From: Strigamia acuminata
Lineage: Eukaryota > Arthropoda > Chilopoda > Geophilomorpha > Linotaeniidae
Direction of reading: 5' to 3'
NCBI GenBank assembly: GCA_949358305.1
Contig: OX442315.1
Span: forward strand, 6,473,875 to 6,537,874
Length of the DNA: 64,000 bases
The notes under the pieces were generated by a model. It was given only the letters and a program-made list of their open reading frames with translations. It was not told where the DNA came from and did not search any database. A program made the translations under genes and the position numbers. This document shows, in pieces, positions 23,374-34,389 of this stretch (its first letter is position 1; each line of letters starts with the position of its first letter).

Positions 23374-24735
23374 ATGCCGCGCACGAAAACGATACCAACC
23401 CTGGAAGAATTGTGTTTAAATGTGGTGACTGTTCATTACGAAGAGCGAGAGGTACAAGATCGACTAGTAAGCTTACCGCCCGTGCTTATCAACAACATAT
23501 TTGAAAGACTGTGTGTGCAATTTGATGATGATGACGATAAAACCGATCGACGTTTGCAGTCGAACATTTTCATTCATTCCGGCGCCGTATCACTACACCA
23601 TTTGACCTATTTTGATCTGCCCAGGATTCCTCTATTCGATAAAATAGGGAAGGTGTGCAAAAACCTTACGGATTTAAGCATGGGAGATGATCCGACACTT
23701 CCGACAGATTTTGAAAATCAAAAAGTGTTAATTGCATCCCAAATCCAACTGGTGCAAAGTTTACCGAAACTTCAACGTTTAAACATGCGATTTACACATG
23801 CATTCACGGATGAAGTTGCTGCTGCCATCAGGAAGAATTGTCCACACCTAACACGTCTTAAACTTCTGTGTTGTTACGAACTGACTGACGTTGGTCTCCG
23901 GGCATTAAGCGATTGTGTCAAGCTGGAGTATTTGAATATACAAGCAACTAGTGTCACTGTCGATGGGTGTTTGTTCCTTCTTAACCAACTGCCACTTTTA
24001 AAAGTGTTTGAACACGATTACTGGGACAAATTACTTATTATGTTAACAAAACTGTCGAATGAAAGCCAAACATCGCGCACTTATTCCATAGAAAAAGTTG
24101 AAAACATAAAAAAGAAACATATTCCCATGCTGAGGACCTTTTTTCCACATCTAAGAAGCTTAGATTTGTCAGGTGACGGAACCTTTCTGGATTTTAATAT
24201 TTTAACGTGGCCTCAACGATTGACGAGTCTCATTCTGCGTTGTGTGGAGCAGGTTAATATTCGACTTATTGGTCACGCTTGGCCAATGTTAGAGGAATTA
24301 ACATTAAATAATTTTACATTTACGAATGAAAGTGGTGTTATTAATGGTCCGTTAAAAAACCTTCGTATATTGAATTTATGGGCATCTCCATTCAATCGCG
24401 ATATTACTGAACAACAGTTGAAAGTGTTATTGTTACCATGTACACGGTTAGAAGAATTGTCCTTTTACAATTGTGACGTGCTTTCTGACGATTTAATTTC
24501 AGAACTTGTTGAATCGAAGACGCTAGAAAATCTGAAAAAGTTGTCATTTTTATCATGCAATTTTATTAGTTCCACTTCAATAATTAAATTGTTGGATCTA
24601 GAAAATCCAATGAATGAGTTACGCATCGGGGATTGTTATAATATTAACGCTTCGGATATTGAAGAAATTAACGGTTATGCTAAAAGTAAAAATTTGGATG
24701 TGCGGGCGCACGTGGTGGAAGTAGATTGGGGATGA
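23374..24735 (+). CDS. LRR protein with BC-box and Cul2-box (LRR-5)
   Basis: Intronless, 453 residues from ATG 23374 (MPRTKTIPTLEELC). TLEELCLNVV fits the BC-box and LPPVLINNI the Cul2-box. An Asp-rich insert (FDDDDDKTDRR) precedes the HSGAVSLHHLTYFD block. Leucine-rich repeats follow, with a TDVGLRALSDCVKLEYLNI unit shared with LRR-2, and the C-terminal YAKSKNLDV. It is closest to LRR-2 in the central repeats and to LRR-6 at the N-terminus. The stop is followed at once by a GC-rich minisatellite. Function inferred as for LRR-4. Confidence 0.85.
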   Translation: MPRTKTIPTLEELCLNVVTVHYEEREVQDRLVSLPPVLINNIFERLCVQFDDDDDKTDRRLQSNIFIHSGAVSLHHLTYFDLPRIPLFDKIGKVCKNLTDLSMGDDPTLPTDFENQKVLIASQIQLVQSLPKLQRLNMRFTHAFTDEVAAAIRKNCPHLTRLKLLCCYELTDVGLRALSDCVKLEYLNIQATSVTVDGCLFLLNQLPLLKVFEHDYWDKLLIMLTKLSNESQTSRTYSIEKVENIKKKHIPMLRTFFPHLRSLDLSGDGTFLDFNILTWPQRLTSLILRCVEQVNIRLIGHAWPMLEELTLNNFTFTNESGVINGPLKNLRILNLWASPFNRDITEQQLKVLLLPCTRLEELSFYNCDVLSDDLISELVESKTLENLKKLSFLSCNFISSTSIIKLLDLENPMNELRIGDCYNINASDIEEINGYAKSKNLDVRAHVVEVDWG

Positions 24736-24737
24736 GC

Positions 24738-25206
24738 ACGGGACCGGGACCGGTCCCGGTCCCGCAGCGGGATTCGGGACGGGACGGGACTGGATAAATC
24801 TGTATTCCACGGGATTCGGGACGGGACGGGACTGATAATTTTTGCCTTGTGCGGGATTCGGGACTGGACGGGGGCTTGGTGAAGTTTCATTTTATCATAT
24901 TTATTTATCATATTTGATAATATTTGATAATATTTGATCATATTTGATCAAATTTGATCATATTTGATCATATTTTAACGTTATGCGCGTGTATTACGTT
25001 AAGGTTACACGTGCATATTACGTTCGGGACTCGAAAAATCGGCACATTTCGGGACACGGGACGGGTCGGGACTCGAAAAATTGGCATATTTCGGGACATC
25101 GGACGGGTCGGGCGGGAAAAATTAGCACATTTCGGGACACGGGACGGGTCGGGGCTGGAAAAATAGGCAAATTTCGGGACACGGGACGGGTCGGGACCCA
25201 AAAATT
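24738..25206. repeat. GC-rich GGGAC minisatellite
   Basis: Starts with a palindromic block (GACCGGGACCGGTCCCGGTC), then GGGACGGGACGGGACT repeats interrupted by AT-rich TTTGATCATAT repeats (24895-24970). It ends with four roughly 42-base copies containing TCGGGACACGGGACGGGTCG and AAATTGGCA-like spacers (25023-25200). No coding sequence. Confidence 0.8.
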
Positions 25207-25674
25207 GGTCCCGTTCTCATCCCTAATGTGGATATGGATTATTAGATTACAAAATGCAGATTTATAGCTTTGAAAATGTTAGAGTGTATCATTTCCGAGC
25301 ACTGCGAGCAGCCACTTCTAAACTATTTATTTTATTGTGCATCAAACATTCATATTTAATCTCTCAAAAAGAGGCTATTTTTGTAAAAATAAACATAAAT
25401 AAAAAAAAATATAATTCTAGAAAAATACATAGGCCTATATTATGTACAATTTTATTTCTTTTTCATTTTGTTTGCATTTAAAAATTCAATATTAATGTTC
25501 AAAATCAATCAACACATCTCCCAAAACCGCCATCAAAAGACTACTCACTTCGAATTTAGCGCTATCTGCTACCCAAGATACATTGTAGATAGAGCCACAC
25601 GATGGAGCCACATGATGGAGCGATCGAGAGCAGTCGTTCTGTGATTAGACATTCCATGGCGATTTCCTATCAAC
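25207..25674. other. Upstream region of LRR-6
   Basis: Duplicate of the region upstream of LRR-5. It contains ACACATCTCCCA and a GAGCCACA-rich stretch shared with 23215-23330, and an internal duplication of the GATGGAGC motif (25600-25625). No other gene. Confidence 0.5.
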
Positions 25675-27051
25675 ATGCCACGCACGCAATCAATCCCAAC
25701 CCTGGAAGAACTGTGTTTAAATGCGGTGACTGTACATTACGAAGAGCGAGTGGTGCACGATGGACTGGCAAACCTACCGCCCATGCTTATTAACGACGTA
25801 TTTGAAAGACTGTGCGTACGATTCGACCACACCCTTCATCTTTTCCCGCCTAACCACAGACCAAGTCTGCGGTCAAACATTTTCATCCATCCCGGCGCCG
25901 CTTCACTACACCATTTGACCTATTTTGATCTGCCCGGGATTCCTCTATTCGATAAAATAGGTCAAGTTTGTAAAAACCTCGTGGATTTCAACGTGGGAAA
26001 ACATTTCAAAATTATCAAAGAAGATTCACAAATAGCAGTTCCATCGACAGTTAAAATGATGCAAAGTTTAACGAAACTTCGTAGTTTACACCTTGAGTTG
26101 AGAGATCAGTGCTCGGCTGAAATCATGCTTGAGATCGGAAGAAATTGCCGACTGCTGACACATCTCGACATTCGGGAGTGCCATAACGTTACTGACGATG
26201 TCGTCGAGACATTAGTTTGTTGTGACAAGCTGGAGTATTTAAATATTTTTTACACTGAAATCACAGTCAATGGATGTTTGTCTCTTCTCAATGCACTCTA
26301 CTATTTAAAAGTGTTTGAACATAGACGCTGGCGCAAATTATTACCGGCGTTAGAAATAATGTCAAACGTAAACAAAACATTGTTCACTTATTGCATCGAA
26401 TCTATTAGTGTGGAGAATATCGAAAGCATCGCCATTTTGAGGACAATTTTTCCAAATTTAAGAACGTTAAAGTTGCTACAAGTAAAAGATCATCTAGATT
26501 TTAATAGTTTAATATGGCCACCAGGATTGACTGATCTCCAACTGTGGAGTATTCCGGCGGTTAATATTCAACTTGTTAATAGCGTTTGGCCAACGTTAGT
26601 GAAATTATCATTTTATAGTGCTTTGAGTGTCCATGAAAATAATTGGTTTATTGATGCTCCGTTTAAACATCTTCGTCAACTGTACTTCGGCGGTAATGTT
26701 GATTCACTCATTACTCAACAACAAATGAAAACGTTATTGATACAATGTCCCAGTTTAGAAAAATTGTGCATTGACAGTTTTTATTCACTTTCTGACGATT
26801 TATTTTCGGATCTTGCTGAATCTAATGCACTTCAGCATCTGAAAATGTTAGCGGTACGAGAGTGCCAAAATATAACTTCCGCTGGGATCATAAAATTGTT
26901 GGAAATGCAAAGTTCATTGAATAAGTTATTCTTCTTTTGTTGTGAGAATATTGACACCGAAATGATTGAAACTTATGTGAAAAGTAAAAATTTGGATGTG
27001 CAGGTTAAAGACAAGAATTATGACTTCTACCAAACAGATTTCATAAGATAA
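25675..27051 (+). CDS. LRR protein with BC-box and Cul2-box (LRR-6)
   Basis: Intronless, 458 residues from ATG 25675 (MPRTQSIPTLEELC). TLEELCLNAV fits the BC-box and LPPMLINDV the Cul2-box. The HPGAASLHHLTYFDLPG block matches LRR-5; the leucine-rich repeats diverge more (TDDVVETLVCCDKLEYLNI). The C-terminus YVKSKNLDVQV is followed by a short unique tail (NYDFYQTDFIR). It is the copy most like the fragment at 1003-1743. No damage seen. Receptor function is inferred from the boxes. Confidence 0.85.
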   Translation: MPRTQSIPTLEELCLNAVTVHYEERVVHDGLANLPPMLINDVFERLCVRFDHTLHLFPPNHRPSLRSNIFIHPGAASLHHLTYFDLPGIPLFDKIGQVCKNLVDFNVGKHFKIIKEDSQIAVPSTVKMMQSLTKLRSLHLELRDQCSAEIMLEIGRNCRLLTHLDIRECHNVTDDVVETLVCCDKLEYLNIFYTEITVNGCLSLLNALYYLKVFEHRRWRKLLPALEIMSNVNKTLFTYCIESISVENIESIAILRTIFPNLRTLKLLQVKDHLDFNSLIWPPGLTDLQLWSIPAVNIQLVNSVWPTLVKLSFYSALSVHENNWFIDAPFKHLRQLYFGGNVDSLITQQQMKTLLIQCPSLEKLCIDSFYSLSDDLFSDLAESNALQHLKMLAVRECQNITSAGIIKLLEMQSSLNKLFFFCCENIDTEMIETYVKSKNLDVQVKDKNYDFYQTDFIR

Positions 27052-27522
27052 ATTACAATATTTAATAAGAGTAATAAAGTAAGATGTAAAATTATAATGC
27101 ATAAAAATACTTGAAAATCCACTCTGTCTTTGCAGCTTTTGTTAACAATTTCTTTAGCTGTTTCTGCAGCAAAAACAATACAAATCTGTCAGCAAATAAT
27201 TAGTAATCACAGACTGTGTTCGCCAATCTAGAGTAGACATTAAGCAACACAAATTTTTGTTTTCAACAATGTTTCATGGTTCATGTTTCATCTGAAAAAT
27301 GTCAGCAACTGTTAAAATAATTTTATTTTTTTCTTACAAAATTAGTGATAAAAATGCATTTAACACTCTTAATTTTTCTGAAATTTTAAACTTGCTTGAA
27401 ATACTAAATGACAATACTAATTAACTAAAAGGTAAATTTATTTATTTAAAACAAAATGAGAGAATCCATGTAATTTACGTTTGTTGGCTCATTTTCAGCT
27501 ACGTTGGTTGGGGCAGGGAGAT
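27052..27522. other. Intergenic with poly(A) signal of the fasciclin gene
   Basis: On the minus strand AATAAATAAA lies at 27440-27452, about 75 bases after the fasciclin stop. The rest is AT-rich; no gene seen. Confidence 0.6.
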
Positions 27523-30500
27523 TTAATGAGAAACGTGGTATTTCCTGTGCACGTAATGAACGTCGGAGTGGGTCGGCGGCAACAACACGGTGTTGATCGA
27601 GTGAACCACGCCGTTGTCGGCCATGATGTCGCACTCTCGAACCTGCGCGCCGCCGATGTAGATCGAACCGCGGAATCGGTGCAGGGAATGCAAAGATCCG
27701 CTCAAAGCACGCACGTTTTCTTGCACGCCGTAGTTGATGGGTGGCACGCCGGCGCAGCAAAGAACTTCTGTAAATTTTCCACACATGGAATTATAAAAAC
27801 GCGAATTGTGACGTCACAAGTCAATTTTTTGTTTCTAAGTGGCTACGTTCATAAAGTATTATTTTCATGACGTGCTGTGATTGGTTGAGAAGTGTATTGA
27901 GATACAATCTCGTGAAATCTCGCAAAATCTTACGAGATCTCGCGAGATTTTACGAGATCTCTTGACATTTTGCGAGTTTTCACGAGATCTCGCGAGATTT
28001 TGCGAGATTTTACAAGATTTCGCGAGATTTTACGAGATCTCATGACATTTCGCGAGATTTCACGAGATTTGCAAGGTATCCCGAGATTGAAATCTGTGGA
28101 ATCCTATACAGATTCCAGTAATCTCGTACACGTTTTTCACCTATGTCGTACCCTCGAAACAAACCAACATCAATAGATCTTAACCAATCACAGCGCGTCA
28201 TTAAAATAATACGTTCCTGTTGGAGATGAACATATAGCCACTGCCTTTTTTTTACCGGGTAAAATGTGATTTCGCACAAAAGCGTCGGCTGAATCTTTAT
28301 CGTGGAGAAATTGAGTCAAAGTATCCTCGGGTAGAGCGTAAAAAGCCGAATCGGTCGGTGCTAAAATGGTGTAGGGACCGTGCTCGGCTATTTCCTCTTC
28401 GAATTCGGCAACTCGGAGGAGTTTGCGGAAAAGCGAGAAACTCTGGTTGGATGAAACCACATGGGCCAGATTTCCTTCTGGGGGAAGGAGCACCTAAATG
28501 GTAAACAAAGTGTGAATCAATTATAAATTTTGGTGGTAAAAATTAGGATTTTTACTCTTTCGACGATGTGGATTACACCTTCGCACATTTGTCCATCCAT
28601 TTCAAGGATTTTGGCACATTGGGCAGTGATTTGATGAGATAGGCCGTAAACCTTAAGTTATTATAATTATTTCATAATAACTTTAATTTTTTTTTAAATT
28701 ATTTTACCGATGTGAATTGGTTAAATCTTATTTTCTTGGAATCAACTGCCGTTGTGATTTGCTGGTTGTTTTCGGCAAAGCACATTGTGGTTGCGGGGAA
28801 GCCAACGTGGTACATGATGATTTCTTGCAATTTGTCTGGGGAATTTCGTTTAAGTCTGTCCAAGTATGGCCGTACTTGCTAGAGAAAAAGAGGTAAAAAT
28901 TCTTAGGGTTGGGTAAGATACTCAGATTAGAGGGAAAATTGGGGTTTGTTGATAGATTTTCCATCATTTTAGACGTTTTTTTATTAATTTTCCATCAGTT
29001 TAGACGTTTTTGATTGATTTTTCTATCATTTTAGACGTTTTTGATTGATTTTCTATCATTTTAGACGTTTTTGATTGATTTTCTATCATTTTAGACGTCT
29101 TTGATTTGTTTTCTATCATTTTAGACGTTTTTGATTGATTTTCCACCAATTTACATGTCCTTTCTGATTAGGCCTGAATGTAGCCATGCTAAACTGTAAA
29201 ACTAAATAGAAACCTGTATTGCCCTGTTGGTGGGTGCAAAGAAAGTGAAATTTTTCATGTTGTCCAGTTGATCTTTCATTTTAGTCTCTTCTAACAAATC
29301 CATCAAGTCAGACAGTTGAGTTTCGTCCAAAATACTTGTTACCGATTTGGCTGAAACACAAATATGTACAAATCAATCCAATCTACTGTGAAGCAATTCA
29401 AATACCTTGATTTGGAATGAGAACACCTTCAAGTGGATAAAGTACTCCATTGGTAGCCATCTGTTGCTTCCCAGTGAGCACGTTGACACCATTTACCAAA
29501 AGCCTTTCCTCCGACACTCGGATCTTAACATCTGGCCCCAAGAGCGTGGCGGACCGTGCTCGGGGTGGCAATATTTCTTGGCAGACAACATTTGGAAGGA
29601 TGTGGAACTTCAGAATATTTGCCACGCAACCTTCACCCCGTGATAGTTTCCTTCTCAGATCTGCATCTAGTTGATCAAAAGCTTCATCCGTTGGAACTAA
29701 AAGTGTCTTATGGCCGTCTTGCATCAATAATTCCATCAAATTATTTTGTTCCAAAACTATAAAATTGAAGTTAAATCATGAAAAAAGTATTGCACTTAAA
29801 AGTTGCCTTGTGTACGGTAGCGGTATACCGTATCGCGGTATTTTTTTACGACGTAATATCGCAGTATCTACCAAAATACTGCACCATACCGGATCAATAC
29901 TGCAATACTGCATCAATACCACAAATACCACATCAATACCGAATATCGCACCAATACCGAATATCACATGAACATCGTGTTGTCAGTCATCACAAATATG
30001 TTGGTTTTTATAGCTTTGGTCAATTTTAAGTTGGATTTTCAGCGTTTTGTTACATTTGCGGTATTTGCAATATTACAGTACCGGTATTGCAGTATTGATG
30101 CGGTATTTGCAGTATTGCGATATACCACATTCATTGCGGTATTTGGTAAATACCGTACCGCACTCGTGCAAAAAAATTACCACACACTCCTACTTAAGAT
30201 GCCCCTGTCACCGCAGTACAAATGCAAGTCCTCTAAAAGCGCATTCAGAGAACTCGTATTCGTACTGCGGTGCAAGAGGTGAAATTCTTAGACGATTGCA
30301 AAACGAACTACTGCGAAAGGAGTTGCCAAGAATGTTTTTATTAATCAAGAACGAACGTTTGAAGTCTGAAGACGATCAGATATCGCTCTAGTTCTAACCA
30401 TAAATCAACCCTCCGCAAGTTCCCAAAGACCTCAAATTTTCTTTAACAAAAATGAGTCATTATGTTTTATCAATGTCAGTAAAACTTGATTGTCACCGCA

Positions 30501-33046
30501 GAGTACAGTAACAGCTGTATACTCAAAACCACCCCAATGTTGATCTATTTAGCCTGTTTACGCCTAACTTTGTACCGTGTTCTACTACGTGGAAAAGCAG
30601 TTCTGTGTCAAAGCATCACCTTTGACAATGTTGGTAATCGAGCACAATGTCTGGAGTTCGATTACAATTCTGGTGTTTTGGACTACTTTTTTGTGCCACT
30701 ACACCAGTGAAATAGATCAACGTTGGAGTGGTTTTGAGTATAGTTGTAAGAAAAGCCAAAGATGTACGGTACATATGCATTCTCCGCATTCTCCACTTTC
30801 ATAAAAGAATATTGAGTATTTACGTGTTTTGAAGATCGAGAATTGTGGATTTAGGGCCAAGAGTTGACCCAAAGGTTGATTTATTGGTGGCAGAACACTA
30901 TTCACCATGTGAACAATGCCATTTGTTGCGTAATGGTTGGGAGACAGCACCTTGGCACAGTTAGCTGTCATCACCTTTTGAAAGAAATATTGAAACAACA
31001 AGTTTGACTTTTGTCAACATTTCATCAATTTCACATACAATTAAAATATACTCACTCTGTGTGGTAGGTTGTAAACATTAAGCCTAATCCCTGCATTTTG
31101 GTTCTCAGTATACAGGACCTTTTCATCCATAAAATCCGAAGATCTGAGAAATCCAGCGACAACATGCGATAATACCAAATTCTCATTGCTGTCGGCACTT
31201 CTTTTCCGTTTGTGCACCATTGGGGTCATCACCACAACCTAAAAATGTGTATTTTTAGTGTATTTTTTAGATTTATTAAGATTAAATTTTTTTTAGGGCC
31301 CCATAATACCTAAATCCGGCCCTGACAGTGGTGAACAGAGATCTGGTGAGAGCAACAAAGAACAGAACTGCTGCTGTTGCTCACCCAAACTCTACTCCTC
31401 TGGGATCATTGGTCAGTGTGTCAGTGACCTACTGCAAAGCAAAAACCAACAAATGGTCACAACCTTTGACCAAGAATCCAAGATCACTGCTTATCTCTAG
31501 CAACACTGGCTCAGCCCTGGGCCTACAATTTGTAAGGGCCTCAAAATGTGTATTCCAGTAAATGGTTAAAAGTCCTACATTTGTAAACAAAACTGTAGAA
31601 ATAGGACCACTGAAGAGCCAATTTGTACAGAATTACCCTGCTTAAGCCGCATGTAGCGCTGGACTGGCCCAGCGGGCTACCGGGAATTTCTCAGTGGCCT
31701 GTGGCCCTGTGGCCCTGGCCCACTGTAGCCTGTCCCTGTAGCCCAACCCATCCAGATTTCCCGATACTAAATTTGTACCCAGTCCAGCCCTGGCCGCTTG
31801 CCGATTAACCGTCGCGCGATGGAGCGGCGCGGTATGAAAAGTCGGGATACCCAGACGGCCCGTAAACCCCATTTGTAACGTGTCATTAAGAATTATTTGT
31901 TTTAATATGTCCAAAATGTAGGAAATTGGCTTAAATTTCTGTTAATTTACCCAAATTTTAGTAATAACCTTCAGAATGTCAAGAAAACTCAAACTTCTGC
32001 CCCAAATTCTAACATAATTATTCATCCGGGCACACTTGACCTAGGCGGTTTTAGTTTCTCTTACATTGTTTTCGAAATCTTCGTGAAAACTTTTTAGAGC
32101 AAGATCCGTGGGACAGAACAAGGTCAAGTTTTCTCTTTCGAACTTTTCGACCAAGCCGGAATAGGAAATCAATTCCGCAAATATATTTCCACCGGCAGCT
32201 TTTATGGTCTCTAAGAGTGGAGTTAGTTCCACTCTCTCACACATCCCGCGCATGTTTTGTCTTTTGTAACCATGGCAACAGTGCAAGGACACTGTAAGCG
32301 ATTTTTGAACACCGCGTGAATGGATTCTGCAGCGAAAATAAATCGATTTAAAATCAATCAATCAATTAAATGTATATTTAACTTACTTTGTGGTGCACTT
32401 GAAGGCCAGATCTGTCTCCACACAACTTTTTGACTGGAAATTAAACGGAAATGGCGAAGTTCCTTCGTCTACTTCTTCCCGATCGACGCACACGTTATCG
32501 CTGAAAAATATATCGACTAATCGGTTAACCGATTTTTTTATTTTAATTTTTTAAATGTGAAATAAAACTCACCCTTCCCACCAATATATTTGATGTTGGA
32601 AAAATTGGTCAAAGTTCGGAAACTGTTGATTGATTCGGTCGGAATTCGGATAAAAATCTGTGAAAATCGATAATGAATGATTATCGATACGGGATATAAT
32701 CGATGTGCGCTATTTACGCATTATTTGGGGTGTATCGACTTCCTTGAATGGATGGTGAATTGATTTATCGACTACTTCGGTTATTTCTTCGTTGTTTGGT
32801 CGATAATTACGATTGCTAAAAATGAAAATTTATTTATTTTAATGATAATAAAAATAAAATCAACGATAATTACTAAGAATAAAAAATTAAAAACGATTTC
32901 TAGTATTTTTTTCTACATTTTTGATGGCAATTTTAAACAAAATAAATAATAATCAATGTTTACCTGTTTTTCCAAAAAGCATTCCTTTGTGCTTGACCAT
33001 TACTAGTTAGAAAAATTAGGAGCAGAATAGCAGCAAACCAAATCAT
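27523..33046 (-). CDS. Secreted four-FAS1-domain protein, TGFBI/periostin/midline-fasciclin type
   Basis: Thirteen minus-strand exons: 33046-32964, 32815-32718, 32657-32573, 32501-32387, 32326-32065, 31238-31056, 30974-30824, 29756-29406, 29350-29214, 28878-28708, 28651-28556, 28493-28256, 27767-27523; about 724 residues. The N-terminus MIWFAAILLLIFLTSNGQA is a signal peptide. A Cys-rich EMI-like segment (LHCCHGYKR) precedes four FAS1 domains at about 155-298, 300-429, 430-570 and 570-715, each with the paired motifs (LTLFCPTDLAL, LLVPTDEAF, FTFFAPTNRA, YTILAPTDSAF; YATNGIVHMVNSVLPP, ADNGVVHSINTVLLPP). Such proteins are extracellular-matrix adhesion ligands. Exon 32501-32387 needs either a 40-base internal intron or has a one-base insertion. 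Confidence 0.9.
27895..28085. repeat. TCTCGCGAGATTTT palindromic tandem repeat in intron
   Basis: About ten degenerate copies of a 19-20 base unit centred on the self-complementary TCTCGCGAGA or ACGAGATCTCG, inside the last intron of the fasciclin gene. Confidence 0.85.
28962..29150. repeat. 31-base minisatellite in intron
   Basis: Six copies of a roughly 31-base unit containing TATCATTTTAGACGTTTTTG in the intron between fasciclin exons 29350-29214 and 28878-28708. Confidence 0.85.
29816..30165. repeat. Inverted GGTATT/AATACC-rich foldback in intron
   Basis: The left half is rich in AATACC and ACTGCA, the right half in GGTATT and TGCAGTATT. The ends carry TACGGTA motifs in opposite orientation. 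It is a foldback repeat in the 1067-base intron 29757-30823. Confidence 0.6.
30250..30407 (+). pseudogene. 18S rRNA fragment in an intron
   Basis: GAGGTGAAATTCTTAGAC, GCCAAGAATGTTTTTATTAA, TCAAGAACGAACGTTTG and GAAGACGATCAGATA occur in the order and spacing of the universally conserved middle part of 18S rRNA, with several substitutions. It is about 158 bases, isolated, and antisense to the host gene. A decayed rDNA insertion is the simplest reading. Confidence 0.85.
30510..30745. repeat. MITE-like hairpin with about 33-base arms
   Basis: TATACTCAAAACCACCCCAA at 30516 and its near-complement ending TTGGAGTGGTTTTGAGTATA at 30743 bound about 160 bases of unique sequence. Arms differ at two or three positions. 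Confidence 0.75.
31654..31792. mobile_element. hAT-type MITE (CTGGACTGG ends) in intron
   Basis: TAGCGCTGGACTGG and CCAGTCCAGCCCTG are inverted ends, flanked by GCCGCATG and GCCGCTTG (7 of 8 match). The same family occurs at 57389-57513. It lies in the intron between fasciclin exons 32326-32065 and 31238-31056. Confidence 0.75.
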
Positions 33047-33080
33047 TTTGCAAAATGAGTAATTTTGGACTCAGGTCCAA

Positions 33081-33090
33081 GTTTATATGG
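33081..33090 (-). promoter_or_regulatory. TATA box of the fasciclin gene
   Basis: CCATATAAAC on the minus strand lies about 40 bases upstream of the start codon at 33046, which would give a very short 5' UTR. Confidence 0.4.
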
Positions 33091-34389
33091 AACCAAATCT
33101 AGACTAAATTTTGGTTTACATTTATTTTCACACATTGTAGCAAAAAAATCTTCAAATTGGATCAAAATAAATAAAAACAAGTGATATTGGCACGGTTAAA
33201 CAACTGTGTGTGCCTTTAAAGACGATATCTCAGTGTTATTTGTGTTAATCAAACACAAAAACAACAAATTTTAATAGCAGTGGACATTTTGTATCTAAAA
33301 AATGATTAGGATGTGTCTAATCAGAGTAATTTAAGTCATTGGAAGAGTCATAGGTCAATGGATCGGTACTGGAAAGTTTGTTTTTAATAAGAAAATGTCA
33401 GTTTAGATGTTTATTCATTGGAGAAATAGTGTTAATCCAAATTAGGAAGAAGACCGGTTGGAGTGTGGGCGTTTTAATGGATGTCTCATCCACCCAACTC
33501 TGTAAACCGTTGGAGCAGGAAAGAAAAACTGGTTTCCATTTTTTTTGTAGTGAATTAATGTCAATCTTAATTTTTTTTTCCAGGAAAATTCAAAATCTAA
33601 TAAATTTTTTATCAATTTCATCATTTTTATCAATTTTATATCAATAAAAACACGTAAATAAACAAAGATTGTTTATAATTTTATCTATTATGATTTATTT
33701 TCGTTTGAATAACAAAAAATAAAAAGAAATAACAAACAATCATTCAATTTATTCCAAATTCCTTTTTATTTACATCATTTCGTCTATGATTCACACAATT
33801 TCCTGCATTTCAATAAATTTGAAATTCATAAATAAAAATAATCTAAATCCATAAACAAACATTTAAAAAATCTCGTAATCCCGCGCGAATCTACTGGCAC
33901 ATTCAAAACACGTCATAAAATATGCTAAATAATACGAGGTTAGACTATTTTATTACGTCATTCTTCGTGAGAGTGAATACAGAACCGACGATTTTGATCC
34001 AGCGAATGAGAATGCGTTGAATGAACCAATCAAATTCAAAGTTGAAGACCGCGTGACGGTCTTTCTGAAGAGAGAACAAAAAGGCGAGCGAGCAGCTTTG
34101 TGTCGGAATTCACTCGACATTTCGTGTGGTTTGCTCGCTGCAAATACTTCGCAACTCGCGTGAGTAGCTCTTACACTTTGTCTTTATTTATTCGCTGGGA
34201 GAATTGACTTAGATTGTGGTAAACTTTAGAATTTATGTCGCTCGTTTGGGTCGTTAGGACTACGAGAGGGTTAAAAACGCTAAAATCGATGAAAACAAAG
34301 TTTGAAATTGTGTTGATTAATTGTTTTTGTTTGTTTAAATCAGGTTTGGAGTCCTGGATGTGAATTTGCGACCGAATTTAACTGACATC
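33091..34389. other. Intergenic; stathmin first exon near its end
   Basis: AT-rich spacer between the divergent fasciclin and stathmin genes. A donor GTGAGT at 34160 preceded by GC-richer sequence (about 34090-34159), and an acceptor CAG at 34341-34343, define the likely non-coding first exon and first intron of stathmin. Confidence 0.5.

Noticed and set aside
24675-25267. Short overlapping frames on both strands after LRR-5
   Set aside because: They follow the GGGAC minisatellite and have no independent coding signal.
29398-29762. Plus-strand frames across 29407-29762
   Set aside because: Antisense shadows of the large FAS1 exon 29756-29406.
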